Shown: piece by piece, positions 50,853 through 59,992 of the stretch
How the letters are laid out: each line of letters opens with the position of its first letter
How positions within the stretch are numbered: the stretch's first letter is position 1
NCBI GenBank assembly: GCA_030538185.1
Contig: JAUNUK010000004.1
Location: 222,203-286,202, forward strand
DNA: 64,000 nucleotides
Direction: 5' to 3'
DNA from: Actinomycetaceae bacterium
GTDB taxonomy: Bacteria; Actinomycetota; Actinomycetes; Actinomycetales; Actinomycetaceae
Program-made: the position numbers and the translations under genes
The notes under the pieces: model-generated
Told to the model about the DNA's origin: nothing
Database searches by the model: none
What the model saw: the letters and a program-made list of their open reading frames with translations, nothing else

Positions 50853-52853
50853 TTATCGGCTACGCCTGGTTTGCCTAGCCAAAACCAGACCCGCACCGGC
50901 GAACAGAAGCGCACCAATACCCAGCGGAACCAGTTGGGTCCCGCCCGTGCGCGCCAGTGTTTCATCCGAGGCCGATCTCAGACCCAGGCGACTTCCAGGG
51001 GTCGCGGAACTTACCGTGCCTGTTTTGATGTTTCGCTGACTAACGTTGCCAATAAACATCATCCGAGGCAGGCCTGCCGCCGGGTTCACCTGCGCCGGCT
51101 GCACAATCGAGGCACCTGCCACAGGCGGCAGCTGGGCTGGGACCTGGACTTTCCCAGGGGCTAGGGGCAGGATTTCTTTGACGATCTGGCTCAGCGGCGA
51201 AGGATCTCTTTCCGAGGGCGTCACGCTTGGGATCACCGGCACGGGGGCGCTGGTGTTGCCTGGAGTGGGCGGCGTGGATGTGGGCTGTGGTGTCGGTGTG
51301 CCGCTGGGCTCGGGTGTTGGTGAGCCAGTCGGCTCAGGTGTCGGCGAACCGGTTGGCTCAGGCGTAGGTGCGGGCTCTTCCTTCTTCAGTTCCTGGAAGG
51401 CCGAGTAAAAACGTGGCTTGGAATAATTCTTCCCGTCTTCCCACAAGGAATAGCCCTCAACCCAGGCGTAGGGCACGTCGGTTCCACTCCACGGTCCTGG
51501 ACGCATAGACGTCTCGAATACCAGGGTGCGCGTGCCTGCCTCACCAGGTTTTACGCTTGCCTTGGTTTGGGTGTCAGGACCGCGCCACAACACATTGAAC
51601 AGGGAATGTTCGCCGGCGTTTTGACCGTTGGGTCCACCAACGCAGTTGTACCTATTGCTGCTGGCCCCATCGACCGTGCCATGCGACACCCGGTAGTCCG
51701 GGTCCTTGCTTTGCGAAGGGCCGTGATATCCCGGATACAAGCGATTTTCCCCTAGGACCATGTCCATGCCCGAAACCAGCGTGGCGACCTCTTCACCGCG
51801 GTACTTCTTGGGCATACACACGTTTACGATCGCGCCCTCCAAGGACGCGGCCGTCGAATCGTTGCTGACGGTGACTTCCACGCGGTACATTTTTTCGCCA
51901 GCACTTCCGTACGCCCCGCCCTCGGAAATGATTTTGTTGTCGATGGGTGTGGCCGTAAACGTTATGGCCGGGGCGGGTTCAACCACGGTGAGCACGAGCG
52001 GTTCTGAATGGGCGCTGCGTTCGTGAGCCCAGCGGACCCAAGCCGACAGTTCGATTGTGGACCCGGCAAACAGCTGGCGTGTGGTGTCCAGTTTATGCAG
52101 GTCAGGAATGTAGGTAGTGATGGACATGACCAGGCGCAAGGCGCCGGTTTCGGGGAAAAGGGGCGATAGGGCCTCGCCGGAAATCGGTAGAAACTGGCCG
52201 TTGTTGAGGACATCTGAAAGCAGGGTTGGCAAGGGAGTGTCGCCGGGTTGGCCGACACCCAAGATGCTGCCTATCTCTTGGTTGTCGAAGGCCGTGAACT
52301 GCCCGGTTTCGGGGTCAATGTAGCCGAAAGAAAAGCCTCTGTTCATAGAAGGCTCTGCGAAGGGGTGCGTGCCTTGGGGGGCGTCAACCATGAGGGCCAC
52401 CGCGGCGTCGTAACCCTTGGCCGGGGCGGGGACGTCAATGGTGATGTCGATGGTCAGTTCCTCACCAAAAGTCAGTTGGTCAGCGGCGTTGTTATTGGGG
52501 CCTTCCACGGCTGTCGAGGTGCTGAGCGTGATACGGGGCTGATTAGGGTCGTTGGCGGGGTCTTCTATGGCATCGTCGGGGTTGTCGGGGTCGTCAACAA
52601 TTTTGACTAGGCCCTCATCTGCGCCCGGATCCGTCCCGGGGTCTGTAGGGAGTGCCACCTGCGCCAAGGCCCTGGTTCCGTAAGGCGCCAACAAAACGAT
52701 CAGCGCCAGGGCAAGGAACGCGGCAAAAACTGAAACCAGCGGGTGCTTTGCACTGCGAGCCTTTGCGGAAGTGGGCGCTTTCACGGCTCTGTCTGCGGTT
52801 GGGGGCCTCAGCTGCCTGCCAGCTGGGTTCCCGACCGGGTTGCCAGACGTCAT
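50853..52853 (-). CDS. LARTG wall-anchored surface protein, paralogue
   Basis: 666 residues from ATG 52853 (AGGAAAC upstream); a GTG at 52868 is also in frame. Signal helix LIVLLAPYGTRALAQ, two or more beta-rich modules, a Pro-Thr repeat region TPEPTGSPTPEPTGSPTPEP (tandem imperfect PEPTGSPT units), then LARTG, TM and RRSR. It carries motif copies at 51212 and 51917 (read as PSERD and IISEGG). It lies immediately upstream in the same strand of 48717-50756, with 96 bases between. Confidence 0.85.
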   Translation of the reverse strand: MTSGNPVGNPAGRQLRPPTADRAVKAPTSAKARSAKHPLVSVFAAFLALALIVLLAPYGTRALAQVALPTDPGTDPGADEGLVKIVDDPDNPDDAIEDPANDPNQPRITLSTSTAVEGPNNNAADQLTFGEELTIDITIDVPAPAKGYDAAVALMVDAPQGTHPFAEPSMNRGFSFGYIDPETGQFTAFDNQEIGSILGVGQPGDTPLPTLLSDVLNNGQFLPISGEALSPLFPETGALRLVMSITTYIPDLHKLDTTRQLFAGSTIELSAWVRWAHERSAHSEPLVLTVVEPAPAITFTATPIDNKIISEGGAYGSAGEKMYRVEVTVSNDSTAASLEGAIVNVCMPKKYRGEEVATLVSGMDMVLGENRLYPGYHGPSQSKDPDYRVSHGTVDGASSNRYNCVGGPNGQNAGEHSLFNVLWRGPDTQTKASVKPGEAGTRTLVFETSMRPGPWSGTDVPYAWVEGYSLWEDGKNYSKPRFYSAFQELKKEEPAPTPEPTGSPTPEPTGSPTPEPSGTPTPQPTSTPPTPGNTSAPVPVIPSVTPSERDPSPLSQIVKEILPLAPGKVQVPAQLPPVAGASIVQPAQVNPAAGLPRMMFIGNVSQRNIKTGTVSSATPGSRLGLRSASDETLARTGGTQLVPLGIGALLFAGAGLVLARQTRRSR

Positions 52854-52974
52854 GTTTCCTGTGACCACTAATCCCCCAACAAGACATGTCTATGCGTTTA
52901 CGCACAACTGTTGGATCCTGCTGAACACCCTCAAACCGGCGAATCTTCAGCGTTCACCCCTTTAAACATTTAAC

Positions 52975-52999
52975 ATATCGGCAGTTCAACGTCCGATAT
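52975..52999. promoter_or_regulatory. Short inverted repeat upstream of rarD
   Basis: ATATCGG (52975-52981), 11-base loop, CCGATAT (52993-52999). It lies in the 311-base divergent gap between the LARTG gene and rarD, an AT-rich area suited to an operator or promoter. Confidence 0.35.
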
Positions 53000-53164
53000 T
53001 ATAAAAGCTGATGTTTTCCTCTAAAGAGACTTTATGGAACCTGATAGCTGCAACTTCGTTTGATGTCCACAGGCCGCAGCGCCCCGCACCACCCACTCCA
53101 CGCCCACTCCACGTCAACACCGGCGAGGCAAACCAAGGGCACCTACGGGTGTAACCTGGCCATC

Positions 53165-54151
53165 GTGACCCAAAGACAAACCAACACCGGCGCAAGCGGC
53201 ACCCTGCGCACCGGCTACCTCTATGGCCTGGGCGCTTACGGCATGTGGGGCCTGTTCCCGCTGTTCTTCGCGCTGCTGGTCCCCGCAGGCGCCCTCGAGG
53301 TCATTGCGCATCGTGCCTGGTGGGCTCTGGTATTTTCACTGATAGCCATTGTCCTCACGGGCCGTATGCGTTCCTTGGGTCAAGCCTTTCGCGACTGGCG
53401 CCTGTTTGGCATTTTATCCCTGGCAGGACTTTTACAAGCCGGCAACTGGACCATCTACGTCTGGGCGGTTTTGAACGGACACGTCCTAGAAGCCTCCCTA
53501 GGGTATTTCATCAACCCCCTGGTCACAGTCCTTTTAGCGATTATTTTCTTGCGCGAACGCCTGACGATCCTGCAGGTCATCTCCCTTGTCGTGGCAGCCG
53601 TAGCGGTCGCCGTCTTCGTCATCGACGCAGGCAGGCCTCCCTTCATCTCACTGGGTCTGGCCTTTTCCTTTGGCCTCTATTCACTGGTCAAAAAACAGGT
53701 CGGCTTGAAAGTTGGCGCACTCCAGGGCCTGACCGTCGAAACCCTGGCCGTCGCCCCTTTTGCCTTGGGGTACATGGGATATTTGGCCGTTCAGGGGACT
53801 TCTTCCCTCCAAAAAATTTCCGAGGGCGGGGCGGAGGTCACCGCCCTCGGCACACACGGCGCATTACTGGTTTTGTCTGGATTTATTACCTTGGTGCCCC
53901 TGGTGTTCTTCGCCCTTGCGGCCAGGATGCTGCCACTATCCACGGTGGGCATGATGCAGTACATGACGCCCTTTATGCAGTTCCTGCTCGGTTGGCTGGT
54001 TTTCGGAGAGCAGCTTTCAACTCTGCGCTGGACAGGGTTCTTCCTGATTTGGGCTGCGATTGCTGTGTTAACTGTGCATATTGTTGTGAGCACGCGCACT
54101 CAGCACTTTCAGCAACATCCGCGCTCCGACTTGCCGCCGTCCACAACGTAG
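53165..54151 (+). CDS. rarD: RarD-like EamA-family transporter
   Basis: About 328 residues with ten TM helices and the RarD pattern GYLYGLGAYGMWGLFPLFFALLVPAGALEVIAHRAWWALVF, GYFINPLVTVLLAIIFLRERL. Function of RarD is uncertain (chloramphenicol-sensitive protein in Pseudomonas). An extra loop KISEGGAEVTALGTHGA is encoded by an inverted pair of the iterated motif (53820-53828 and 53842-53850), the only pair lying inside a gene. GTG 53165 is chosen; 53060 is possible. Confidence 0.85.
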   Translation: MTQRQTNTGASGTLRTGYLYGLGAYGMWGLFPLFFALLVPAGALEVIAHRAWWALVFSLIAIVLTGRMRSLGQAFRDWRLFGILSLAGLLQAGNWTIYVWAVLNGHVLEASLGYFINPLVTVLLAIIFLRERLTILQVISLVVAAVAVAVFVIDAGRPPFISLGLAFSFGLYSLVKKQVGLKVGALQGLTVETLAVAPFALGYMGYLAVQGTSSLQKISEGGAEVTALGTHGALLVLSGFITLVPLVFFALAARMLPLSTVGMMQYMTPFMQFLLGWLVFGEQLSTLRWTGFFLIWAAIAVLTVHIVVSTRTQHFQQHPRSDLPPSTT

Positions 54152-54222
54152 CAGGGCCTAGTTACGCCGAAAGAGGGCTTTGTGCGCGAGTGTCCGCGCC
54201 GAAACCCTGCTTTCGCCGCGGG

Positions 54223-55554
54223 CTACTTGTACAACTCAGGGTCCCCCGAAATCTGCGTCGGGTCTTTCAAGCGATGCAGCAGTTCACCGGCGTTGTGGAC
54301 GACCAGGACATCCGGGTCGGCCTCAAGGGCCTCAAAGTCCAAGGACGCAGGATCCACGTAGACCTTGTTGATCCCTTCCACAACCTCACGCGGGATGGAC
54401 ATTGCAAAAGCGCAGGTAATGCGGTTCGTTTCCGTGCCGCTGGCCGCGTCATAGGTGCCCAACCCCGTCACATGCGTCGAGTGCGCAAGCTCGCCCCAGG
54501 GGTGGTCCTTGAATTTATCCCACTGTTTCACGTAGTAATCCCGGTTGTGGTACCCGATATCCAGCAGGCCCGGATGCATGTCAGCAACGGAGGTAATGTG
54601 CGGGGCATACAAGATAATCTGCCCACCATCTGCACATACGGGCTCCAGCTTGTAAAACCCTTTCGCCCCGGTCCACACGTCTTCATACATTTCAGGAACA
54701 ATCGACACAATGGTCTTATACGGGCGATCGCACCACTTGATGTGCACCTGTGAAGACACGCGCGCGCAAGCCTCCCAGGAGGTCTTGGTATCCCCAAAGG
54801 TGACCAGGTTCAAATCGTCACTGCCAGGTTTAACGATCATCCCCAGCAGGTATTTCTTCGAAGGCACCAGGTCTGCCGCTGCGTCAATCATCTTGCGCAC
54901 CGGGGTGATCCCGACCGTTCCGATCATCTCGTAACAGGTAATCAACGCGCCCACCCAGTGCGACATGTCGATAACGTCGTGCCCAGACAGACCCGGGAAA
55001 AAGTATTTGTTGCCCCCAGAGATCCCCACGACCTCATGAGGGAGGACCGGACCGATCACAATCGACACATCCGTATCGACAACCATCTTGTTGACCAGCA
55101 CCGTCATATCGCGGTCCGTCAGCCTGCCGCCAGTCAGCTCAGCGATCTTCTCGCGCGGGATGGTGCCCAGGTCTTCAAAGGTGTCCTCATCCCACCATTC
55201 ATGGTTGAAGATCTGCCAGCCCGGATAGGTTCCTGCGAAATCCCCAGGAGCCGACCCGGTCAACTTGGCTATAGCGTTTTCGTCCATCGCGGCATGAGTG
55301 CCCGCAGCAATAACGACCCTCACATCTTTAGGTTTATTTCCGAGGGCGTCTCGCAGGGCCTGCAGCATTAGGTCTACTGGGGCGTGCCTGGTTCCATCAG
55401 GGACGATAACGGTTATGCGTTTGCCTGTGAAGTCCTCAGCGCCCACTGAGTCCTTGACGAATGCGCGTATCGCATCCCAGTCCAGCACTTCTTGAGCAGA
55501 ACCCAGTGTTTTAGCGGGCGGAAGGTCTGGATAGAGGCTCTCCACTGTAGACAT
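54223..55554 (-). CDS. larA: LarA-family nickel-pincer racemase/epimerase
   Basis: 443 residues. N-terminal DUF2088 part VIVPDGTRHAPVDLM and AAGTHAAMDENAI (His of the first catalytic pair); then PHEVVGISGGNKYFFPGLSGHDVIDMSHWVG, holding the cofactor-binding Lys in SGGNK and the His ligands. LarA enzymes use Ni-pyridinium-dithiocarboxylate to invert 2-hydroxyacids; known substrates include lactate, malate and gluconate. The downstream-coded SDR and nearby hexuronate genes favour a sugar acid. All cofactor genes (larB, larC, larE) are in this window. ATG 55554 with AAAGG. Confidence 0.85.
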   Translation of the reverse strand: MSTVESLYPDLPPAKTLGSAQEVLDWDAIRAFVKDSVGAEDFTGKRITVIVPDGTRHAPVDLMLQALRDALGNKPKDVRVVIAAGTHAAMDENAIAKLTGSAPGDFAGTYPGWQIFNHEWWDEDTFEDLGTIPREKIAELTGGRLTDRDMTVLVNKMVVDTDVSIVIGPVLPHEVVGISGGNKYFFPGLSGHDVIDMSHWVGALITCYEMIGTVGITPVRKMIDAAADLVPSKKYLLGMIVKPGSDDLNLVTFGDTKTSWEACARVSSQVHIKWCDRPYKTIVSIVPEMYEDVWTGAKGFYKLEPVCADGGQIILYAPHITSVADMHPGLLDIGYHNRDYYVKQWDKFKDHPWGELAHSTHVTGLGTYDAASGTETNRITCAFAMSIPREVVEGINKVYVDPASLDFEALEADPDVLVVHNAGELLHRLKDPTQISGDPELYK

Positions 55555-55683
55555 CGTCGTCACACCTTTCTGCTGGACTTGTGGCTGTATTGCAGTTCAA
55601 GCGCCCAATGCCAAGCACGAGCGACTCATATCAAGAGTCTATGGCAGCCTGTCCCAAATAGTCGTGGCTTTCCTCCTATTGCC

Positions 55684-55761
55684 GCGCCTCGTCCCGTGCG
55701 AGGCGCGGGGACTGAATGCGAGGCTGAGGACCTCACACTCGCGCCTCACGCCTCGCATTCG
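55684..55761. terminator. Hairpins between the SDR and larA genes
   Basis: GCGCCTCG/CGAGGCGC (about 55684-55706) and GAATGCGAGGC (55714-55724)/GCCTCGCATTC (55750-55760) lie between the two minus-strand genes. Both could end or attenuate transcription of larA after the SDR gene. Confidence 0.5.
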
Positions 55762-55770
55762 CCCCAGGGT

Positions 55771-56514
55771 TTAGAGCTGGAGGACACCGCCGTCGACGAG
55801 GTAAGCCGAACCCGTCACATAAGAGGCCTCATCCGAGGCCAAGAATGCGACCACATTTGAAACCTCAACGGCCTCGGCAATCCTGCCAAGCGGGATGGAC
55901 TGAGCGAACTGTGCGACAGCCATAGCCGTGCCTGCCTGCTGAATCATGGGGGTGTCGATGACGCCAGGGTGGACAGAGTTGACGCGGATGCCGTGGTGGC
56001 CCAGTTCCAGGGCGGCCGATTTGGTCATGCCGGTGACCGCAAACTTCGAACCGACGTACGCGTAGCCGCCAGGGCCGCCCTTCAAACCATTTATGGAGCT
56101 GATGTTGATAATCGAGGCGGCTTCGGAGCCCTTCAGAAGTTCCAGACAGTGCGTCATTCCCAAAAAGACCGAGATCTGGTTGACATTGATGGAAAACTGC
56201 AGTTCTTCCAGGGTCATAACACCTAGAGGTCCCCAACGGGTGATGCCTGCGTTATTCACCAGGACATCCAGATGGCCTTTTTCCTGGGCAATCTGGGCAA
56301 CAAGGGCCTTCCAATCATCCTCGTTTGCGACATCCAAGTGGATGTAACTGGCACGATCACCGAATTGGGCTGCTGTTTGTGCGCCCTTTTCATCCAACAC
56401 GTCGGTGAGGTAAACGTGGGCGGCGCCTTCTTCCAAGAACTTCTTGGCGTGTGAGGCTCCCATGCCCTGAGCAGCGCCGGTAATCAAAGCGATTTTATTG
56501 TCGAGACGACCCAT
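55771..56514 (-). CDS. SDR-family dehydrogenase
   Basis: 247 residues. TGAAQGMG cofactor motif, NNAG, catalytic Ser in INISSINGL and YVGSK (Y-x-x-x-K), C-terminal SYVTGSAYLVDGGVLQL. The family of 3-ketoacyl/gluconate/hydroxysteroid-type SDRs fits. Upstream of larA on the same strand, so it may act on the same hydroxyacid. ATG 56514 has GGAAGG upstream. Confidence 0.9.
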   Translation of the reverse strand: MGRLDNKIALITGAAQGMGASHAKKFLEEGAAHVYLTDVLDEKGAQTAAQFGDRASYIHLDVANEDDWKALVAQIAQEKGHLDVLVNNAGITRWGPLGVMTLEELQFSINVNQISVFLGMTHCLELLKGSEAASIINISSINGLKGGPGGYAYVGSKFAVTGMTKSAALELGHHGIRVNSVHPGVIDTPMIQQAGTAMAVAQFAQSIPLGRIAEAVEVSNVVAFLASDEASYVTGSAYLVDGGVLQL

Positions 56515-56546
56515 GTTTCTTCCTTCCAGTGGTTTGACCTGCAACG

Positions 56547-56969
56547 ATGCGGATCTGTTGTGAGCAAGTCAGAGGTGTGAGTGGTGTAAGAACTGCATTC
56601 CACTCCTTCGATAATAGGCACAAAGTCCCATCCATGTGGTGTTATGGAACCCCCAAGGTCACCCCAGTAGATAATGTGACTGTTGCGAATCCAAGGCACC
56701 TCCAGAGGAACAGTCACGCCGGAACCCTGGGTGTGAATGGCCACAACCCCAGGCAAATCAGGCAAACCGTCCAGTGTTTGCAGGTTTTCCACCATCAACA
56801 CATGAGTCGGGCTAAGCGTCAACCGTGGCAATTCCTCGACGCTGAGGCCGGCGGGCAATTTCATCGGCACCGACCACCCGGACCTTGGTCGGCAGATTGT
56901 GGGATCCCAATTCTTAACCACATTGACCTGTCTCTTCAGTTCTACAGGTAACCCCGGACACGAGTTCAA
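56547..56969 (-). pseudogene. jetD: Remnant of a Wadjet jetD (DUF2220) gene
   Basis: The minus-strand reading frame contains LPAGLSVEELPRLTLSPTH, VLMVENLQTLDGLPDLPG, VAIHTQGSGV, PWIRNSHIIYWGDL, the run of motifs found in the C-terminal Toprim-like part of JetD. The N-terminal half of JetD and the metal residues after YWGD are lost: the frame reads on into unrelated sequence (LGGSITPHGWDF). It has no jetA, jetB or jetC beside it. It is thus a relic of an anti-plasmid Wadjet system. Confidence 0.72.
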
Positions 56970-57021
56970 CAGACGCTAACTACCCTGCTTTTGATACCAA
57001 ACACAAGGTGTAGAGTCACAC

Positions 57022-57087
57022 GCCTCCTGGCATTGGCCGATAAGGTCCGCTCCTTTTTGCAAGAACTCCAGCCAGCCACCACACCCC
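57022..57087 (+). repeat. Copy of the ribokinase 3' end
   Basis: About 66 bases (GCCTCCT... GGTCCGCTCCTTTTTGCAAG...CACCACACCC) match, with some 10 differences, 59942-60007, the last codons of rbsK and its 3' flank. Together with the true rbsK end it forms direct repeats flanking about 2.85 kb that hold the lipoprotein and CAMP-like genes. Confidence 0.7.
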
Positions 57088-57196
57088 CCAAAAGAGGGGT
57101 GTCATCTCGAGGAAACTGTGAAACACTGAATTGAAGCGGCTCCCACCGTTGTCTTTGCCGTATCCGACGAACCTAACCGCCAGTTTCAGGAGAATC

Positions 57197-57715
57197 ATGT
57201 CGAAGAAGATGACCGCCCTCGTTGCTCTAATCACCGCCCTGGCACTCACGGGCTGTGCAGCAAAGGACAAAGCAGCCGAAAACGACACAGCCGACGTGAA
57301 TCCCGTCGCTACCGACAGCGCAACGCCCTCGGAAACGCCTGTAAAAACCTACACGGCAGAATCTGCGCTGATTTTTGCGCCAGACGAACCTCTACCTGAG
57401 AAGGGCACTCCCGACTATGAAGCGCGGGTGGATGCGCTGTTTGTTGAGGACAAAAAGGTTGTTCAAGAGATGATCGATGCCTCGGCGCAGATGCAAGAGC
57501 CAAGCGAATGTCCACAAGATAATGACTACTGGTGCGCAAACCCCGAGCGCACCTGGAAACCTGTTTTCACAGGACACGCCTGGGACTATGAGCCGCAATA
57601 CCAGACTGATGAGGCGATTCGTGCAACGCGCAGCAAACCCACATTGGATAATGCGATATTACTTGAGCAAACCGCACGTGATGCTGGGATTACCAAGGAG
57701 GAACTCCTGAAATAA
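57197..57715 (+). CDS. Putative lipoprotein of unknown function
   Basis: 172 residues. Signal with lipobox LTGC, a 35-residue Asp/Glu/Ala-rich linker including TPSETPVK (motif copy at 57334-57342), then a helical domain with two cysteines in SECPQDNDYWCANPERTW. No family recognised. CAGGAG precedes the ATG. It is followed by the motif-based terminator at 57822. Confidence 0.72.
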   Translation: MSKKMTALVALITALALTGCAAKDKAAENDTADVNPVATDSATPSETPVKTYTAESALIFAPDEPLPEKGTPDYEARVDALFVEDKKVVQEMIDASAQMQEPSECPQDNDYWCANPERTWKPVFTGHAWDYEPQYQTDEAIRATRSKPTLDNAILLEQTARDAGITKEELLK

Positions 57716-57821
57716 TTGGGGTGAGGCCAGACTCCAACTCCCATGCCCCGTGTTAGACCACGTGGAGTCAACATGGCTACATCCACGAAAAATACATAAA
57801 GGGATTTCTTCACCACAGCAT

Positions 57822-57867
57822 TTTTTTGCCGAGGACGGCCCCATCTGAACCGCCCTCGGCAAAAATT
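57822..57867. terminator. Bidirectional terminator from the iterated motif
   Basis: TTTTTTGCCGAGGACGG (57822-57838) pairs with CCGCCCTCGGCAAAAATT (57850-57867) with one mismatch. T-tracts flank both sides, so it can end the convergent lipoprotein and CAMP-factor-like genes. Confidence 0.75.
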
Positions 57868-57883
57868 ATGTAAAAGGTGCTGA

Positions 57884-58612
57884 CTAGGCGCTGGCCTGGG
57901 CTGTAGCTACAGCTGCAGCCAGTTTTGCAGTCAGGTCCTTAACTTCTTTGACCTTGATGCCTGGACGTAGGCGCTCCATGGTTAGTTCGTGGACGGCCTT
58001 GGCCAGTGCGTCTTTGGTGGCGCGCGACTTGGCCTTCAAGTCATACAGACCCATGAAACGTGCCTCGTGAAGTTTGGCATCCAGCGGGTGCAGGATGTAA
58101 ATGGTTGCGCGATCCTCGTCGTTGATTTTGGGGGCATTTTGCAGTTCAGCCATGAGGGCATCCAGCTTGGCGACATAGGCATTCAGCCCGGCAACGGATT
58201 CAAAGGGGTTGGCAATCTTAATAACAGCGATAGTGATGGCCCAGCCGATCTTGTGATGAGCTGCCTCGACGCGGTCAGCCAAGACGGTTGTCGCGAAGGT
58301 GATGGCCTCACCTGCCTTGGCGCCCAACTCAATGCGTGCACCAATCGAGTCCAAGTCGTAAATGGTTTCGGGATTGAAACGTGAAGTTCCTTCAAGCTTC
58401 TGCATTTCCCTTTGCAGTTTTTGCAGGTCATTGCGCATTTGAGGGTTTGAAACCTGAGGCGCAATTTCTTCTAATTCCTCGAGAGTCTGGGTTGCGACTG
58501 CCTGAGGATCCTTGTCGGGCTGTGCAGGTGCTGCTGACGCCAAACCTGGGATACCCAAAGTGAAGGCAAGGGTGAGCGCTGTCACAGCGGGCATAAATGT
58601 CGTTTTCTTCAT
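57884..58612 (-). CDS. CAMP-factor-like secreted protein
   Basis: 242 residues with a signal peptide (KKTTFMPAVTALTLAF...LASAAPAQ). The mature part is almost all helical (DLQKLQREMQKLEGTSRFN, YDLDSIGARIELGAKAGEAI, VEAAHHKIGWAITIAVIKIANPFESVAGLNAYVAKLDAL), resembling the CAMP factor/Cfa pore-forming family of streptococci and cutibacteria. Such proteins lyse sphingomyelinase-treated red cells. ATG 58612 with AGGAG. Homology is judged by pattern, so moderate confidence. Confidence 0.65.
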   Translation of the reverse strand: MKKTTFMPAVTALTLAFTLGIPGLASAAPAQPDKDPQAVATQTLEELEEIAPQVSNPQMRNDLQKLQREMQKLEGTSRFNPETIYDLDSIGARIELGAKAGEAITFATTVLADRVEAAHHKIGWAITIAVIKIANPFESVAGLNAYVAKLDALMAELQNAPKINDEDRATIYILHPLDAKLHEARFMGLYDLKAKSRATKDALAKAVHELTMERLRPGIKVKEVKDLTAKLAAAVATAQASA

Positions 58613-59002
58613 GTTATGAACTCCTGATTTCTTGTGATTTCACGGATCCGTATCTCTTCGAGTCTGGACCCTCGGTTTTACGACACTGAATACACTTGGC
58701 AACGATCCGTCAAACACCAAGTAAATACGGGAAAAACTGGTCCTACCCGGTAGAACGTGTACCTGAGCGGCATCCTTTCCGCACCACATTGTGCATTTCC
58801 ACCACCAAAAAATGTTACGGGATTAGTAATACCTAAGCAAGAGATTTGTTCATCTGTTGAACACAATTTCAAGATTTGTCACAAGTTCCTGGAATAATTG
58901 TTTATTTTTGAAATAAATTATCTTATCGCTTCCGGGTCCCACGTCGATCGACATTCATTGACTATCCTGGTTCTACACGCATGCACCCAGACAAGGAGAA
59001 CC
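58613..59002. other. Divergent intergenic region without recognised genes
   Basis: 390 bases between the CAMP-like gene and rbsK. It is AT-richer than average near 58820-58920 (ATTGTTTATTTTTGAAATAAATTATC) where promoters are likely, and ends in AAGGAG before rbsK. I see no RNA gene. Confidence 0.4.
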
Positions 59003-59992
59003 ATGGCAAACGAGGACACGACTCAACAGGCCACAACTGCAAGGACTGCCCTCACTGCCCTCGAAACTATGGAAGCCACTGGCGGTAAGGTATGCGTTTT
59101 TGGTTCCATTAATGCCGACGTCACCGTGGAAACCGAGCGCCTGCCCGGTCCAGGCGAAACCGTACACGGCGGACCCTTACAGATCCTTCCGGGAGGCAAA
59201 TCAGCCAACCAATCTGTAGCCAGCGCCCTCCTTGGGGCACCGACGGTGATAATCGGTGCTGTAGGAAACGATCCGAATGGACAGATCCTCTTGGGATCCA
59301 TGCGTCAAGCAGGGGTAGACACCTCGAATGTGTCTGTTCGCGAAGGCGCCACCGGCACTGCCGTCATCACCTTCGATCACAGCGGTGAAAACACGATTGT
59401 CATATCCGCTGGCGCCAACGGCACGCTTAGCGCACACGACATAGAGTCACACGTTGATTCAGTCCTCAACTCGATGGTCCTGGGCTTGTGCCTCGAGGTC
59501 GACACCGACCTGGTGACCCAGGTGGCCACCCTTGCCCACGACGCCCACGTCACAACGGTGTTGAATGTTTCGCCAGCCAAGGAAGTGCCCCAAGAACTGC
59601 TTGACGTGATTGACGTTTTGATCGTCAATCAACACGAGCTCTCGACCCTCATGCGCCGTAATGTCGATCCCGCAGACCACCAGGCAGTTCGGGCTTCCAT
59701 GTCCCACCTGGGCGTTTCTCGCCTGGTCATCACCTTAGGCGCAGCAGGCTCTCTGGTGTTCGAGGACGACCAAGCCACGCAGGTACCCGCCTTCAAGGTT
59801 GACGCAATTGACACCACAGGCGCAGGAGACTCCTTCATGGGAACCTTGCTGGCTTGCCTAGCTTCCAACATTCCCATTGCCGAGGGCGCCTCCTTGGCAG
59901 CCGCAGTCTCAGCCCTGTCTGCCACCAAAGTCGGCGCACAGGCCTCCTACGCATCGGCCGACGAGGTCCGCTCCTTTTTGCAAGAAAACTAG
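59003..59992 (+). CDS. rbsK: Ribokinase-like PfkB kinase
   Basis: 329 residues; PfkB motifs VFGSINADVTVETERLPGPGETVHG, LPGGKSANQSVASALLGA and the catalytic TTGAGDSFMGTLLA (GAGD). Phosphorylates ribose or a related sugar using ATP. The first 33 residues are an Ala/Thr-rich extension. ATG 59003 has AAGGAG; a longer in-frame start at 58898 is unlikely. It is followed by the strong terminator at 60230. Confidence 0.88.
   Translation: MANEDTTQQATTARTALTALETMEATGGKVCVFGSINADVTVETERLPGPGETVHGGPLQILPGGKSANQSVASALLGAPTVIIGAVGNDPNGQILLGSMRQAGVDTSNVSVREGATGTAVITFDHSGENTIVISAGANGTLSAHDIESHVDSVLNSMVLGLCLEVDTDLVTQVATLAHDAHVTTVLNVSPAKEVPQELLDVIDVLIVNQHELSTLMRRNVDPADHQAVRASMSHLGVSRLVITLGAAGSLVFEDDQATQVPAFKVDAIDTTGAGDSFMGTLLACLASNIPIAEGASLAAAVSALSATKVGAQASYASADEVRSFLQEN

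Noticed and set aside
53245..54753. 502-residue plus-strand ORF
   Set aside because: It is a frame shadow covering rarD and, antisense, larA; composition is atypical (Arg/His/Pro-rich).
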